Origin: Vitis vinifera | Lineage: Eukaryota > Streptophyta > Magnoliopsida > Vitales > Vitaceae | Length of the DNA: 64,000 nucleotides | Assembly (NCBI RefSeq): GCF_030704535.1 | Contig: NC_081810.1 | Location: forward strand, 7,636,501-7,700,500 | Reading direction: 5' to 3' | Part shown: positions 1-24,242 of the stretch, one piece after another | Layout of the letters: each line of letters begins with the position of its first letter | Numbering within the stretch: the first letter of the stretch is position 1 | Notes under the pieces: model-generated | Told to the model about the DNA's origin: nothing | The model's database searches: none | What the model saw: the letters and a program-made list of their open reading frames with translations, nothing else | Translations under genes and position numbers: made by a program

Positions 1-339
1 CATTAGCATCCATGGCAACACCATAGAATCTGGGTGGGGTGGTGGGATAAATATTGGAGCCTTCTGCAATTGCATATTATATGTTGCAATTTTCACACTT
101 TCACTCTCTATCTGTGTTGCTATCCCTTGAAACGCCAGAAGATCATATTCTGTGTGCTTAAAGGGAAAAGGACTTAAAATTGAATGAATACTAAGAGTGC
201 ATTAATCATTATTCTTTGCATTCAACCCGTTTGGAGGGTGGAGTTTTGGCTTCTAAATTGATCTACCTTCAGAAAAGTTCTGTTTTCTATGTAAGAGTTC
301 ATGAATTCTCTTAAGAGGCTTGCATGATTTCCTTTTCAG

Positions 340-2579
340 TTCTTTCAGCAGTTTCGGGTGTTCAACTGAAAATCACAGAGCTCCATGAGAGTAAGTCTAG
401 CTACATTCAATACTTTTAACTTTCTCAACACTAAGTTCTATCATTCTCCGATGCATTTCTAACTGTTTATTTTCCTTTCAGATCATGTTGTTCTAATCTC
501 GTGTGTCATATTAGTGGTGCTTTTCTCTCTTCAGCACTATGGAACACATAGAGTTGCCTTCATGTTTGCTCCAATTGTCACAGCATGGCTTCTGTGCATT
601 AGTGGCATTGGGATATATAACATCTTGAGGTGGAATCCACATATATTTTGTGCCCTTTCTCCAACTTACATGTTGAAGTTCCTTAAAAGCACAGGCATTG
701 AAGGATGGATATCATTAGGAGGAGTGGTTCTCTCAATCACAGGTACCTCTCTCACATTTCTGATATGGTCATAGCGGTATACTGGCTGTTAAACCAAGCT
801 ACTGGAAACTTGTTTCCCTCGGATACTCTCAGGTGTAGAGATGATGTTTGCTGATTTGGGCCATTTCTCTGCGCTCTCAATTAAGGTAACTCGAGACCCA
901 TTTGTACATACCTATATTAATGTGTTAAAGATACTGAAATCAAAGCTACTTTAATAGCTTTATCTATCTTGTTTACATTCTTGATGTTGTGAAACTTTGT
1001 ACCACTCCCAGATTGCATTCACGGTTCTAGTGTATCCCTCTTTGATTCTTGCATATATGGGCGAGGCTGCATATCTCTCCAGGCACCATGAAGATCTCCA
1101 AAGAAGCTTTTATAAAGCCATACCAGGCAAGAAAAGTGTGGAATTACCCGTACTGTTAATCTAGTCCTTTGTCCCCCTTGCTGTATTAATGGCCTCATCT
1201 GATTGTGCAGAAGCTGTGTTTTGGCCAGTGTTCATAGTTGCCACTTTTGCAGCTGTTGTAGCAAGTCAGGCTGCAATCTCAGCTACATTCTCCATTATAA
1301 GCCAGTGCTGTGCATTAAACTGTTTTCCTCGTGTGAAAATTGTTCATACGTCACAAAAAATATCTGGACAGATTTACATACCGGAGGTCAATTGGATGTT
1401 GATGTGCCTCTGTTTAGCTGTGACAATTGGATTAAGGGATACTAACATGATGGGTCATGCTTATGGTATAAATCTAAGCTATTGGCTAAGTGTCCTAATT
1501 TTTTGTTGTTTTTTAGGTAGGTCGGGTATTCATGACTGAACTTTGATTGTTTTCCTGGGTTTGTAGGGCTGGCAGTGACTACTGTTATGCTTGTGACAAC
1601 TTGCTTGATGGCAATGGTGATGATAATCGTGTGGAAGCTACAGATATTTACGGCTGTTGCATTTTTGGTGTTTTTTGGATCAATGGAACTCCTTTACATC
1701 TCTGCATCATTTTGCAAGGTCCCAGAAGGGGGTTGGATCCCACTTGCTCTGTCCTTGATCTTCCTGACTGTAATGTATGTTTGGAACTATGGAACTTTGC
1801 AGAAACACCAGTTTGATGCGGAGAACAAGGTTTCGATGAATAGAATATTGCGTTTAGGGCCAAGCCTTGGCATGGTCCGGGTACCTGGAATTGGGCTCAT
1901 CTACACTAATCTGGTGACAGGAGTTCCAGCTGTTTTTGGACATTTTGTGACGAACTTACCAGCTTTCCATCAGGTCCTTGTTTTTGTATGTGTGAAGTCT
2001 GTTCAAGTCCCCTATGTCTGTGAAAAGGAACGGTTTCTAATAAGTAGAGTGGGCCGAAAAGAGCATAGCATGTTCCGGTGCATTGTCAGGTATGGATACA
2101 AGAATCTTCAACAGGAAAACTACGATTTTGAGAATACACTGGTATCTGAACTCGTACAGTTTGTTGAAAAAGAAAAAGAAAGTGGTTTGGGACCAATAAC
2201 TGAAGAATCATCTAGAGAGTTTGGAAACTTAGATATTGAAGCCCTTGGTGCTTCAGAGCAGACTTTCAATGACCCTAGTCATGAAGAAAACTCAGTGCAG
2301 TCTTCACATGATATCCAAGTAATGAAATCTGGCGATGAGCAGTTGGAAAACTCTCTTCCCAATGAAGAGTCTCTGCAGATACTGAAAGCTAGGGAATCTG
2401 GGCTTGCATACATTCTTGGGCATTCCCATGCAAAGGCGAAGAAATCCTCTTCCATTGTTAAGCAAGTTGCTATCGATTTTGTGTATGCTTTTCTAAGCAG
2501 GAACTGCAGAGGCCCTGATGTTGTTCTGAACGTGCCTCATACTTCTTTGCTAGAAGTCGGTATGATTTATTATGTCTAA
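340..2579 (+). CDS. KUP1: KUP/HAK/KT potassium transporter, 3' part (KUP1-like)
   Basis: Membrane K+ uptake transporter, truncated by the window's left edge. Coding exons read as 340-390, 482-742, 833-885, 1012-1126, 1211-1465 and 1567-2579, and all phases agree. About 582 codons are present; the family is usually a little over 700, so the N-terminal helices lie outside. The sequence shows hydrophobic helices, the family block [18 protein letters not shown], the stretch [17 protein letters not shown], then a cytoplasmic tail with [10 protein letters not shown] and the family-typical ending [10 protein letters not shown]. The intron after 1126 starts with GC instead of GT (AG|GCAAGA) and is needed to keep the protein in frame. 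The tail resembles Arabidopsis KUP1 more than HAK5 from memory, so the member assignment is less sure than the family. Bases 1-339 look intronic. Confidence 0.93.
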
Positions 2580-3377
2580 CTTGAACAAACTGCGCGAGCA
2601 GAATCGCTTGCTAGCCTAACTGTAACAAAGACGCACCAAAGAAGATGACACAGGGAAACTGGGAAGGAAGCTCCTAGCAGTTCCATCAAGACCAAAGGAT
2701 TTTTTTTTCCCATCTTTTTTTATCATAGATCCCCAGCTTTGAATGTTAAGAGTTTGAATTCATGGATATCATTCAACTAAACCCACATAGCAAAATTGTC
2801 ATTTTTCTAGAGATGTATATTCTGATTTTCCAAGCTCCAACCACATGGTAGCGAACACAAGTCATATGACTGAACTAGAAAAAATTCAAAGTTCCCAGAA
2901 GTCCAACAGGGATCATCTCTGACGCTATTTCTAATGGTTTGTTCCCTTTATATAAATAAGATCCTACGGTATTAAAAAATTATCGATGTGCCAATTAAGA
3001 GGAACTTACTGTATATATAGTTTTCAACACTCGAGCATAGCTATTTAAATCATACCAAAAATTGATGTAACGATGTGCATTTTACATGTACAAACGAAAT
3101 TCTTGTAGTGATAGCAAAATGAGAAGTGGAGCAAAGGAAAAGGCAGGAGTTACAAGTGCAATGCAAAGAAGGAAGGTGAGGCGGATTTGTAGTGAGGTTC
3201 AGTCGAATGAGTCTCTTCCTTCGGACCACAACCTCCCTCATTTCACGAATCTATAACATACCCACCTTTATATACTTCTCTCCCATTCTCCATTCTTCAT
3301 ATTCGACCTCCTCCTCCTCCTTCTTCTTCTCCATTTTTTTCTCTCTCTTTTGTGGTCTGGTCACATTTATGTAAGAA

Positions 3378-5726
3378 ATGGACAATAAGATTGGATCACA
3401 ACTGGATTCATGCAAACCCGCCAATAACGACGTGGGTTCCGCTCCTCAAAACGGCACCGTTTCCACCATTCAGGACTCTCCCTCTCCGGCCCACCCCACC
3501 GGCTCCCGCGCCACCCTCGGCAGCCACATCGCTCACCGTCTTGTTCAGATTGGCGTCAACGACGTCTTCTCCGTTCCCGGAGACTTCAACCTCACTCTTC
3601 TCGATTGCATCATTGCCGAGCCGGGTCTCAACAACATTGGCTGCTGTAACGAGCTCAACGCCGGCTACGCCGCCGACGGCTATGCCAGGGCCCGCGGCGT
3701 CGGTGCGTGTGTTGTCACCTTCACTGTCGGCGGGCTCAGCATTCTCAACGCCATCGCCGGCGCTTACAGTGAGAACCTTCCGGTCATTTGTATCGTCGGA
3801 GGTCCCAACACCAACGACTACGGTACTAATAGAATTCTCCACCACACTATTGGGTTGCCGGACTTCAGCCAAGAAGTCCGATGCTTCCAGCCTGTTACCT
3901 GCTATCAGGTACATCCCATTTCTTGATTTTCCAAAATTAAACAAAAAAAAAAAGCAACAAAAAAAATCCACAGATTGGGTGATGACCCTATCATTCTTTT
4001 CTTTTCTTTGAATGTTTACTGGGTTTTGGGCAAATGTGATGATCAGATTATGATTTGTACCATTGTTGTATAGGCTATTATAAATCATTTGGATGAAGCC
4101 CATGAGCTCATTGATAAGGCCATTTCTACAGCTCTGAAAGAAAGCAAACCTGTGTACATTAGTGTCAGTTGTAACTTGCCAACAATATTTCATCCAACCT
4201 TCAGTCGAGAGCCTATTCCTTTCGCCCTTTCTCCCAAGTAATCCCTTTGTTTTTTTTGGTTCGGTTTCAACTTATTGGGTTCTTGTCGTTGATCAGAAAT
4301 TTTAATACTAATGCCCGTTGTTTTGTTGTGGTTTCCGGGCACAGAATGAGCAATTGCAAGGGGTTAGACGCAGCAGTGGAGGCTGCGGCAGCCTTCTTGA
4401 ACAAGGCGGTGAAGCCTGTGATAGTGGGAGGGCCGAAACTACGGGTGGCGAAGGCGACAAAAGCCTTTGTCGAATTGGCAGACGCCTGTGGTTACGCCCT
4501 TGCTGTGATGCCATCGGCCAAGGGGCTGGTTCCTGAGCACCACCCTCATTTTATAGGGACGTACTGGGGAGCCGTCGGCACTGCCTTCTGCGGCGAGATT
4601 GTGGAATCAGCTGACGCATACGTGTTTGTAGGGCCGATTTTCAACGACTACAGCTCCGTTGGGTACTCCCTTCTGCTCAAGAGGGAGAAGGCCATCATCG
4701 TGCAACCAGAACGCGTTGTCATCGCCAACGGGCCAGCTTTCGGGTGTGTTCTGATGAAGGACTTTCTCCCAGCTCTGGCCAAGAGGCTTAACAACAATAC
4801 CACCGCCTATGAGAACTACCGACGTATCCACATTCCGGATGGTGTTCCTCTAAAATGCGAACCCACTGAGCCTTTGAGAGTTAACATTCTCTTCCAGCAC
4901 ATACAGAAGCTGCTTTCACACGACACTGCCGTGATCGCAGAGACCGGGGACTCCTGGTTTAACTGCCAGAAACTCAAATTACCAGAAGGATGTGGGTAAG
5001 CAGCAAAGAAACTAGCCCTTCATCTTGTACCAATTGAATTTACGAACATCAGAGAACAAAAGTTGGTGTTGCAGGTACGAGTTTCAAATGCAGTATGGTT
5101 CCATTGGGTGGTCTGTTGGCGCGATGCTGGGGTATGCGCAGTCGGTTCCAGACAAGCGGGTGATTGCTTGCATTGGCGATGGGAGCTTCCAGGTGAAGTA
5201 AAGAGTTTGAATTCTGGGATTGTTTTGATGATGAATTTTCTGATTCGGGAACATTTTGGTGGGCAGGTGACTGCACAGGATGTGTCAACGATGATTCGGT
5301 GCGAGCAGAAGAGCATCATCTTCCTGATAAACAATGGGGGATACACCATAGAAGTTGAAATCCATGATGGCCCCTACAATGTGATTAAGAACTGGAACTA
5401 CACTGGCCTAGTGGATGCAATCCATAATGGTGAAGGCAACTGCTGGACAAAGAAGGTCAGTGGTTTCAATTTCAGATACTAGAAATAAGAGCTGTGTTGC
5501 TTTTAACTATGAAATGGGAAAATGGATGATAAAAAAATTGAATATTTTCTTGCAGGTCAATAATGAACAGGAGCTCATAGAGGCCATTGAAATAGCAACA
5601 GGGGAGAAGAAGGATTGTTTGTGTTTCATTGAAGTGGTAGTTCACAAGGATGACACCAGCAAAGAGCTTCTTGAATGGGGATCCAGGGTCAGCTCTGCCA
5701 ATAGCCGTGCGCCAAATCCTCAGTAG
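3378..5726 (+). CDS. PDC: Pyruvate decarboxylase (thiamine diphosphate enzyme), complete
   Basis: Cytosolic enzyme that decarboxylates pyruvate to acetaldehyde, the first committed step of ethanol fermentation; in plants it is typical of hypoxia, ripening and pollen. Coding exons 3378-3908, 4074-4237, 4345-4995, 5075-5192, 5267-5455 and 5556-5726 join in phase to 607 residues, the usual plant length. The catalytic glutamate lies in [14 protein letters not shown] (about residue 92), the paired histidines in RILHHTIG (155-156), and the ThDP/Mg motif runs from GDGS (483) to INNGGYTIE (509-517), followed by EIHDGPYN. The ATG at 3378 follows a CT-rich leader and begins the plant-type N-terminal extension. 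The gene looks intact. Exon 1 is clearly GC-richer than its introns. Which grape PDC paralogue it is cannot be settled here. Confidence 0.96.
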
Positions 5727-8361
5727 ATCACTTTCCTGCTGCTGATCTGCTTGAGTTTGTTTTCCTGGCCAGTTCTGGATTGGTGTTCTTCTTGTTCTTT
5801 CTTCTTTCCTTTTATTTATTTATTTTGCGGGATTTCTTGAATATATGAGGAAGTTTCTGCTTAATTCCTGCATTTTGGACTGTTTGAGTATTCAGTCCAG
5901 TGAACTGAGCTTTCTATACTCACCTAGGAATTGAAAACTTTATACTTGAACTTAATCAACAAGACAGGCATCGACTTGGGCAATAATATTCAAAATGAAT
6001 TACTACCTTTCAAAGCTAAGTAATCCAATATAAAAAAGGAGACAGCTATGAAATGTGGGCAAGTTTATTAATGGATCAAGTTGGGATTTTATTCCCATTC
6101 AAAAGAAATCAGAAAATTTGTATGAAGACCTGCATCTATCTTCTAGAGCAGCAGAGATCAAGCATCAGATACATTAATCATCTACATCTTTCCAAGAAAA
6201 AACTCCATATGTTTATCCATGTATCAGTCTAACCCATATCAAGCAACAATTTCATATGCTTATCAACAATTTCATGGAAGTTTTGTGTCTTAACCAAATA
6301 TATGAATCCTGCACATTGGCTGAATCGGCAGGGCCCTCTTCAGCCTGTCTTGCTGTGCATACAAGGAGCCCAGTTTCTGTACTCGATCATATACACAGCC
6401 TGGTCCATGAATCTAAACATGGCCTTCTTTGCTTCTTGAAATATAGATCCCTAAATGTTCACATCCCTCATATCATCCACATCTCATCTTAGCAGTTGTA
6501 TAAGACGAGTACAGAATCATAGGATAGTTGGTGAGGGTGACATATTTCACAATAAATTACTGCTTGCGTTACCCTAATCCATAAGGCATAGTTCAAGTAC
6601 AAGAAACCTAGAGACATCTGCATCTCGTTTCAGTATTCGGTCTTGGGCGGCAACTGCCTCAATAAATGTCACAGCTATGAACTTAGGAAGCTTCAGGACA
6701 AGTAGCATTCAAAGACAGGATGAGCAACAATATTTTTTGACCAATTTTGAGATGCTCTCAACTTCCCTTCGTCTTGGGGCACAGTTCAATAATGAAATCC
6801 CCCCAGAACCGATTTTCTCAGTTCGTCCATGTCTTACCCTACCAAAATAAATGATCCCCAATACAAAATCCTATTCTTTGGGTCATCAGCGAGTGGCTGA
6901 TGCTTGGCCTATGAAATTCCCTTGCCAATAGGCAACTAAGATTAAGAGCCAAAGATGGCCATGGACCCCAGAAAAGAGAAAGGCGGGATCTAATGGACCC
7001 CAAAAGGCAGCAAAGACCACATGTGCCAGCACTACTGTAATTTATGGCACTTTTCCTTTTTGTCTTGACAATGAGGTTAAGAATATGACTTTTAAGGTTT
7101 CAAAGAGATGTAGTTCTCTGACCCCTAGTAATATAGGTTTCTTTCCAATTCTTGACAAGATTTGAGGTGCATGGAAGAGCCTCTCAGAATAACTTGCTGA
7201 TATTCTTCACCAAAATCAGTTGGTTCAACCACCATAAAAAACAAAACTCCACCATCTAGCCTTTCCTCTCTTATTTTCTTTTTTCCTTTTTCATTTTTAC
7301 AATTTTTTTTGATTGGATAAAAACATTGAAAAAAATTGTAGCAAGTAGCAATTAAAATTGATCTACTAGAAGCATCGATGTAATACTCACATCTATATCG
7401 AGCCCGGCCTATGTGAACCCTTAAACATACCATCTCTTTTGATGCAAAAAAGAGAAGGGGAAAAGAAAGTAAAAAAAAAATAAAAAATGAGGATCATATT
7501 CTGGTGGGCTGTAAAATCAAGGCTTTTTCTTTTTCTTTAATTTTCCACTGTTTCATTTCCCCTCTTTTTCACCTTTTATTTCAATTGCTTCACAAGCAAA
7601 GAATAGCAAATGCATTTCAATACCATAAAGAACCCTAAGAGTCTTCACTAGTTTCAACTAGAGGGGCCTCGTATATGAGACCAGATTGACCTAATGAATC
7701 CACCATCCCATTCCAGGGCTACCACTTGGAAATCAGAGATTGATCAAAGGTTCCGCACATGGACAGTTGGGAGCTTGCAATCAGTCAAATTTCATTTGCT
7801 GTTTGGGCCAAAGATCACTAGACTACATGTAAAAATATATGGTAGAATCAAGACACTGTATAAGGCTGATAAGGACCATAAGCTGTAGCATGTCAATCAG
7901 GATTTCAAGAATAAGGAGACTGAAATGTCTCTTATAATTGGAAATAAAAAAATGAGAGCCCTAAGGGAAATTTGACCAAAGAATTTAATGGTACCTAACG
8001 TGAGTTCCTTTGAACAGCTACCAAACACCAAAAAGAGTTTGTGCAATTATGGTCACAAGAAATCTCTCACCTACACTGCAAATTAAGAAGGGGGGCAAAA
8101 TTGAATATGGCCAAGAACACTAGCAAATGTCAAAAACATCCCTGTTGATAAAACTTCACTCAGTATATACAAACAGCCATTACCGACATCTTCAGGGGCA
8201 TTCTCTTGAGCATCACTCCTCCAGTTTTGGTGAGCATACCTTACTTCAGAAGTAAGACCATGCATAAAAGGTGACAGATCCAAAGTTCTATTTAAACCCC
8301 TTTTTCTATTGTATCCTTCCCACTGAAAATAGTTCTACAGAGGGCAGAAGAAGACAGGAGA
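5727..8361. other. Intergenic region
   Basis: Gap of 2.6 kb between PDC and the CHUP1-like gene. The first few hundred bases should be the PDC 3' UTR, and the last 60 or so the leader of the next gene. I see only short open frames without family features, several A- and T-runs (for example near 7290 and 7470) and no RNA gene or recognisable transposon. Confidence 0.6.
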
Positions 8362-10496
8362 ATGCCAAGAGACGATGATGACTCAGGCATCACCTTCCTC
8401 AATAAAGAACTGGAATCATCACTGGCAAGAAATAATGCACTGGAGAAAGAGAATCAGGAACTGAAACAAGAAGTAGCGCGTCTTAAAGCACAGATAAGTT
8501 CTCTCAAAGCACACGATAATGAGAGGAAATCCATGCTTTGGAAGAAGTTACAGAGTTCATTTGACAACAGCAATGCAGATGCCAAACAACAAAAACCAAC
8601 AAATACAGTTAGAACACCAGAACCAAAACTAGCAGTGGAAAATTTGTGTCCAAGGTCAGATTCCCCAGAATCTGCACCCAGAAAGGAAAGACCAGCAAGG
8701 ATACCAAAACCTCCACCAAGGCCTACCACTGCCACTCCACCTTCTCTCAAGGAAGTAAATGGCAACAAAGTGCCATTAGCACCACCACCGCCACGGCCAC
8801 CACCACTTCCATCAAAACTGCTGGCTGGATCAAAGGCAGTGCGTCGTGTGCCAGAGGTGATGGAGTTCTACCGATCTCTTACAAGGAGAGATCCCCAGGT
8901 TGAAAGAGCCAATCCAGTAGGAATCCCAACAGTTGGAAATTCTAGGAACATGATTGGAGAAATTGAGAACCGCTCAAGTCATCTTATGGCTGTAAGTATG
9001 GTGGCAATTAATTCTTCATTTTTTAGCTATTTAATGAAAAAATTCTTTAGCTAACCCCATACATATTAATCGGCAGATAAAATCTGATGTGGAAACACAA
9101 GGGGAATTCATCAATTCATTAACAAGAGAGGTGGAGGCTGCAGCTTATACTGAGATTTCTGATGTGGAGGCATTTGTGAAATGGCTGGATGAGGAACTAT
9201 CCTACCTGGTTGATGAACGGGCAGTGCTCAAGCATTTTCCAAAGTGGCCAGAGAGGAAGGCAGATGCATTGCGGGAAGCTGCTTTTAGCTACCGTGACCT
9301 GAAGAACCTTGAAGCTGAAGTTTCATCATTTGAGGATAACACAAAACAGCCTTTGACCCAATCACTCAGAAGGATCCAAGCATTGCAAGACAGGCGAGCA
9401 AGTATAAAATAGGGTATAATAACTCAATGCTATCTTTAAGTAAAATAATTAATTACATGATCAAATCCCATATTTGCAGAGTGGAAAGAAGTGTTGCTAA
9501 CATGGAAAAGATGAGAGATGGAGCAAGCAAGAGGTACAAGGAATTCCAGATCCCTTGGGAATGGATGCTGAACACAGGACTGATTGGTCAGGTAGGTAGC
9601 ACAGTGCTGAGCTTTACCATAAAGCATGTAGGTTTCAACTGAAAACAATGGCTTACCAATAAGTGAATGCTTAAAACTACAAATAGAATTATTAACCCAT
9701 TGGGGCCTTTTTTACTAAATCAAAATTTTGCACATGCTGTAGAAAGGAAGCCATATTTTCCCAATTTTCATTGCACACTCAAAGGGTCCACCTATCAATG
9801 ATCCTAACCACTGAGATCTCCAAATCCAAGGAAACATAATGGTCATTCACAATCAACTGTGCCATTCTAATATAAGAAAAAATGAACCATATAGGTCAAA
9901 ATAAAGCCTGCAGGTCAAACTTGTTAAGCAAAAACTAAAAGTAAGAAATAAAGCCTAATAGTCAAGTAATGGAGTTCATATAACGACATAATGTGCTAGC
10001 TAGCTAGATCATCAAAACTCAATTTGTGTAGCACCACATGTTGTCCCCCCAACCCCTTGCACAGACACACAACCATTATTGCAGTGAATCCTATAACCAT
10101 CTATCCTTGAAAACCATTCAACTCTAAAGTGCCACCAAAAGTATTGGGAATATGAGTACAAGTGCTAACCCTGTTCCTATCTTCAGATCAAAATAAGCTC
10201 CACAAAGCTGGCCAAGAAATACATGAAAAGGATAATTAAAGAAATGCAGTCTATTGAATGTTCACAGGAAGACAATCTCATGCTTCAAGGTGTTCGATTT
10301 GCTTTTCGAGTTCACCAGGTAAATTTGAGATCCCTAGATTATACCATCCCTTCCAGCTTCTTTACTAACCATCAAAGCTTTTCAGTTTGCAGGTGGTTTT
10401 GATGTGGATACAATGCATGCATTTGAAGAACTAAAGAGGGTTGGAACAGGCAGTAACAAACAACAGCATGCAGTTAACACAATTCAGGAGTGCTAG
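8362..10496 (+). CDS. CHUP1-like coiled-coil protein
   Basis: Short member of the CHUP1 family, whose best-known member links chloroplasts to actin; shorter relatives are implicated in the cytoskeleton and growth anisotropy. Exons read as 8362-8991, 9077-9393, 9480-9591, 10187-10318 and 10386-10496, about 433 residues. Residues ~10-55 form a coiled coil (NKELESSLARNNALEKENQE). A proline-rich segment follows, including APPPPRPPPLP, then the conserved C-terminal domain with VPEVMEFYRSLTRRD, FVKWLDEELSYLVDERAVL and RYKEFQIPWEWMLNTGLIGQ. It lacks the long N-terminal targeting region of CHUP1 itself. The exon 2/3 boundary is uncertain: a GC donor after 9393 gives the expected DRVERSV, while a GT donor after 9401 paired with an acceptor ending at 9481 also stays in frame. 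From memory, the Arabidopsis homologue At1g07120 also neighbours F2KP. Confidence 0.88.
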
Positions 10497-11262
10497 AATG
10501 CTACTTTGGTGCAAAGAACTTTTGTGAACTAGCGTATCAGAAGTTTTCTGTGTTTGAATGTATTGGTGGAGATCCCACATAAGTTTCTTATATTATAAAT
10601 TTGATTTTCCAGGCATATATCAAGTAGCATAAACCCCAACACCCTTAATTCTCAAAGATGCTTCTCGTATAATCTTAGAGCATCAATCACAAATGCACAT
10701 CGCTAATCTTAGAAGAGTAACTCTATCCGCTGAGCAATTCCCATATAATCATATTTAAAAAAATAAAAGAAATTTTACAGTAAATTAATATTTAAAGAAA
10801 TTTGGTTATCTGGAACTGTCTTGAAACAGATACTTATACGTTTCAGTTAAAAGCAACACCGCCAACAAGGCTCAAGAAATACAAATTGGCACACAAGCAA
10901 TTTCATGACAGTAAACGTGTTTTCAAACTATATTCGTAGGCATTAATCAGGTGGGACTAATGCATACGGGTGATAGCATAGAACCCAAGAGACAAAAACA
11001 GATCAATATCAGTAACATTGCCGAATCCTGAAATGCATGGCTGCGACGCACAGATGGTGCTCGATAAAAATCAAAATTTCCAACTAAAGATTCAGATAAA
11101 ATAAATCTCACAAATGTATCAAACATCCAGAAGACAGCACCATTACGAATTGCTGCCTTCAGTAAACCTAACAACAGAAACCAAAAGGAACAAAGAAAAA
11201 GAAAAAAAAAAAAAGAAGAAGAAGAAGAAATCAAAGGAGACGGAATAGCCAATGAGAAGATA

Positions 11263-11426
11263 CTACTTGGATCTCTGCCTCATCTTTCGGCGCTTTCGCT
11301 TCAACCTCCTCATCCGCTTCTTCTTCCACTGTAAAATGTATAAATCACTCTACTCAGTTTCGAATCAAATTGAAATCAAAATGTAGTATGGGAGTGAAGA
11401 ATTGAGCTTAGCACCTTAGCTCTCAT
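11263..11426 (-). CDS. RPL41: Large ribosomal subunit protein eL41 (RPL41)
   Basis: A 25-residue, almost wholly basic protein of the cytosolic 60S subunit. Exon 1 is 11415-11426 on the minus strand (start codon at 11424-11426, coding M-R-A-K). Exon 2 is 11263-11328 and starts WKKKRMRRLKRKRRK, ending M-R-Q-R-S-K then TAG at 11263-11265. The intron has GT-AG ends. The deduced peptide is, from memory, identical to the near-invariant eukaryotic eL41. The gene is convergent with the CHUP1-like gene and divergent from F2KP, sharing about 800 bp with the latter. A telo-box and TATA-like element lie just upstream, as in many plant ribosomal protein genes. Confidence 0.95.
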
Positions 11427-11514
11427 GGTGGATTTACTGGCAAGCAGTCGCTCCGGGAATGGGTGGATGTGGCTTCTCGTCGATGATGAGGCTTTTCTCC
11501 CTCTATTTATGGGC

Positions 11515-11523
11515 AAACCCTAG
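11515..11523 (-). promoter_or_regulatory. Telo-box upstream of RPL41
   Basis: AAACCCTAG on the plus strand (CTAGGGTTT on the coding strand), about 90 bp upstream of the RPL41 start codon. This telo-box is a known common element of plant ribosomal-protein promoters. A TATA-like ATAAATAGAG lies between it and the start (11501-11510, minus). Confidence 0.6.
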
Positions 11524-12229
11524 TAATAATTATAAAAAAAAAAGAATAAAATCTTTTGTCTACGAAAACCATCTAGATTTTAGATTTTATTTTTTATTTA
11601 TAAGATTATCCTTTTTTAAACTTGCGGGCATTGCCTGACAGTTGATTCATGGTTGATATATTACAATTTTCAAACACGTCAAAACGATGCCGTTTTGGTG
11701 GCTTATTTGGAAAAGGCGTATAATCGATGAACTCGAACCACGTCATTTTGCGAAAAACTTCACGCTACAATCCCCCTCCCTCTGACGTGGCAACAACGGC
11801 CGTTGCCATTCCACCACTCTGTGCCTGAGATCGCGACTCGGGAGGTGACGCGCCGATTCGCCCGAACCAGTGTACAGTGGCCGTGACACCACCCTATCGA
11901 ATCTTTACCCTCCCACCAACCAGCCAAAGCGCCACCCCACGCGTTTCACCAAGACCCAACATCTCTCCACACAACCCTAGCGAGTCCCTGCCACCACCCA
12001 CGCCAGCGCGTGGGGAAGCCAACGGCATCTCCCACTAAACGATCCGAATCCTCGAATACCCGACCCGGACCAACGAGCGAGGAACCATTCGTTCTTCACG
12101 TCGTCTTCCACAAGCAAATATCGAAATCTCATTCTAAAGTCTCCTTATTCTCTCTCATCTATCCATAACAATCACTGTATCATTAGTCTCCGAAGAGAGA
12201 GAGGGAGTGAAGCTCTAGAGAGAGAAACA

Positions 12230-24242
<12,013 letters not shown>

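Noticed and set aside
3408-4193. 261-codon minus-strand open frame over PDC exon 1
   Set aside because: Antisense shadow of a GC-rich coding exon; no domain, and the plus strand clearly encodes PDC.
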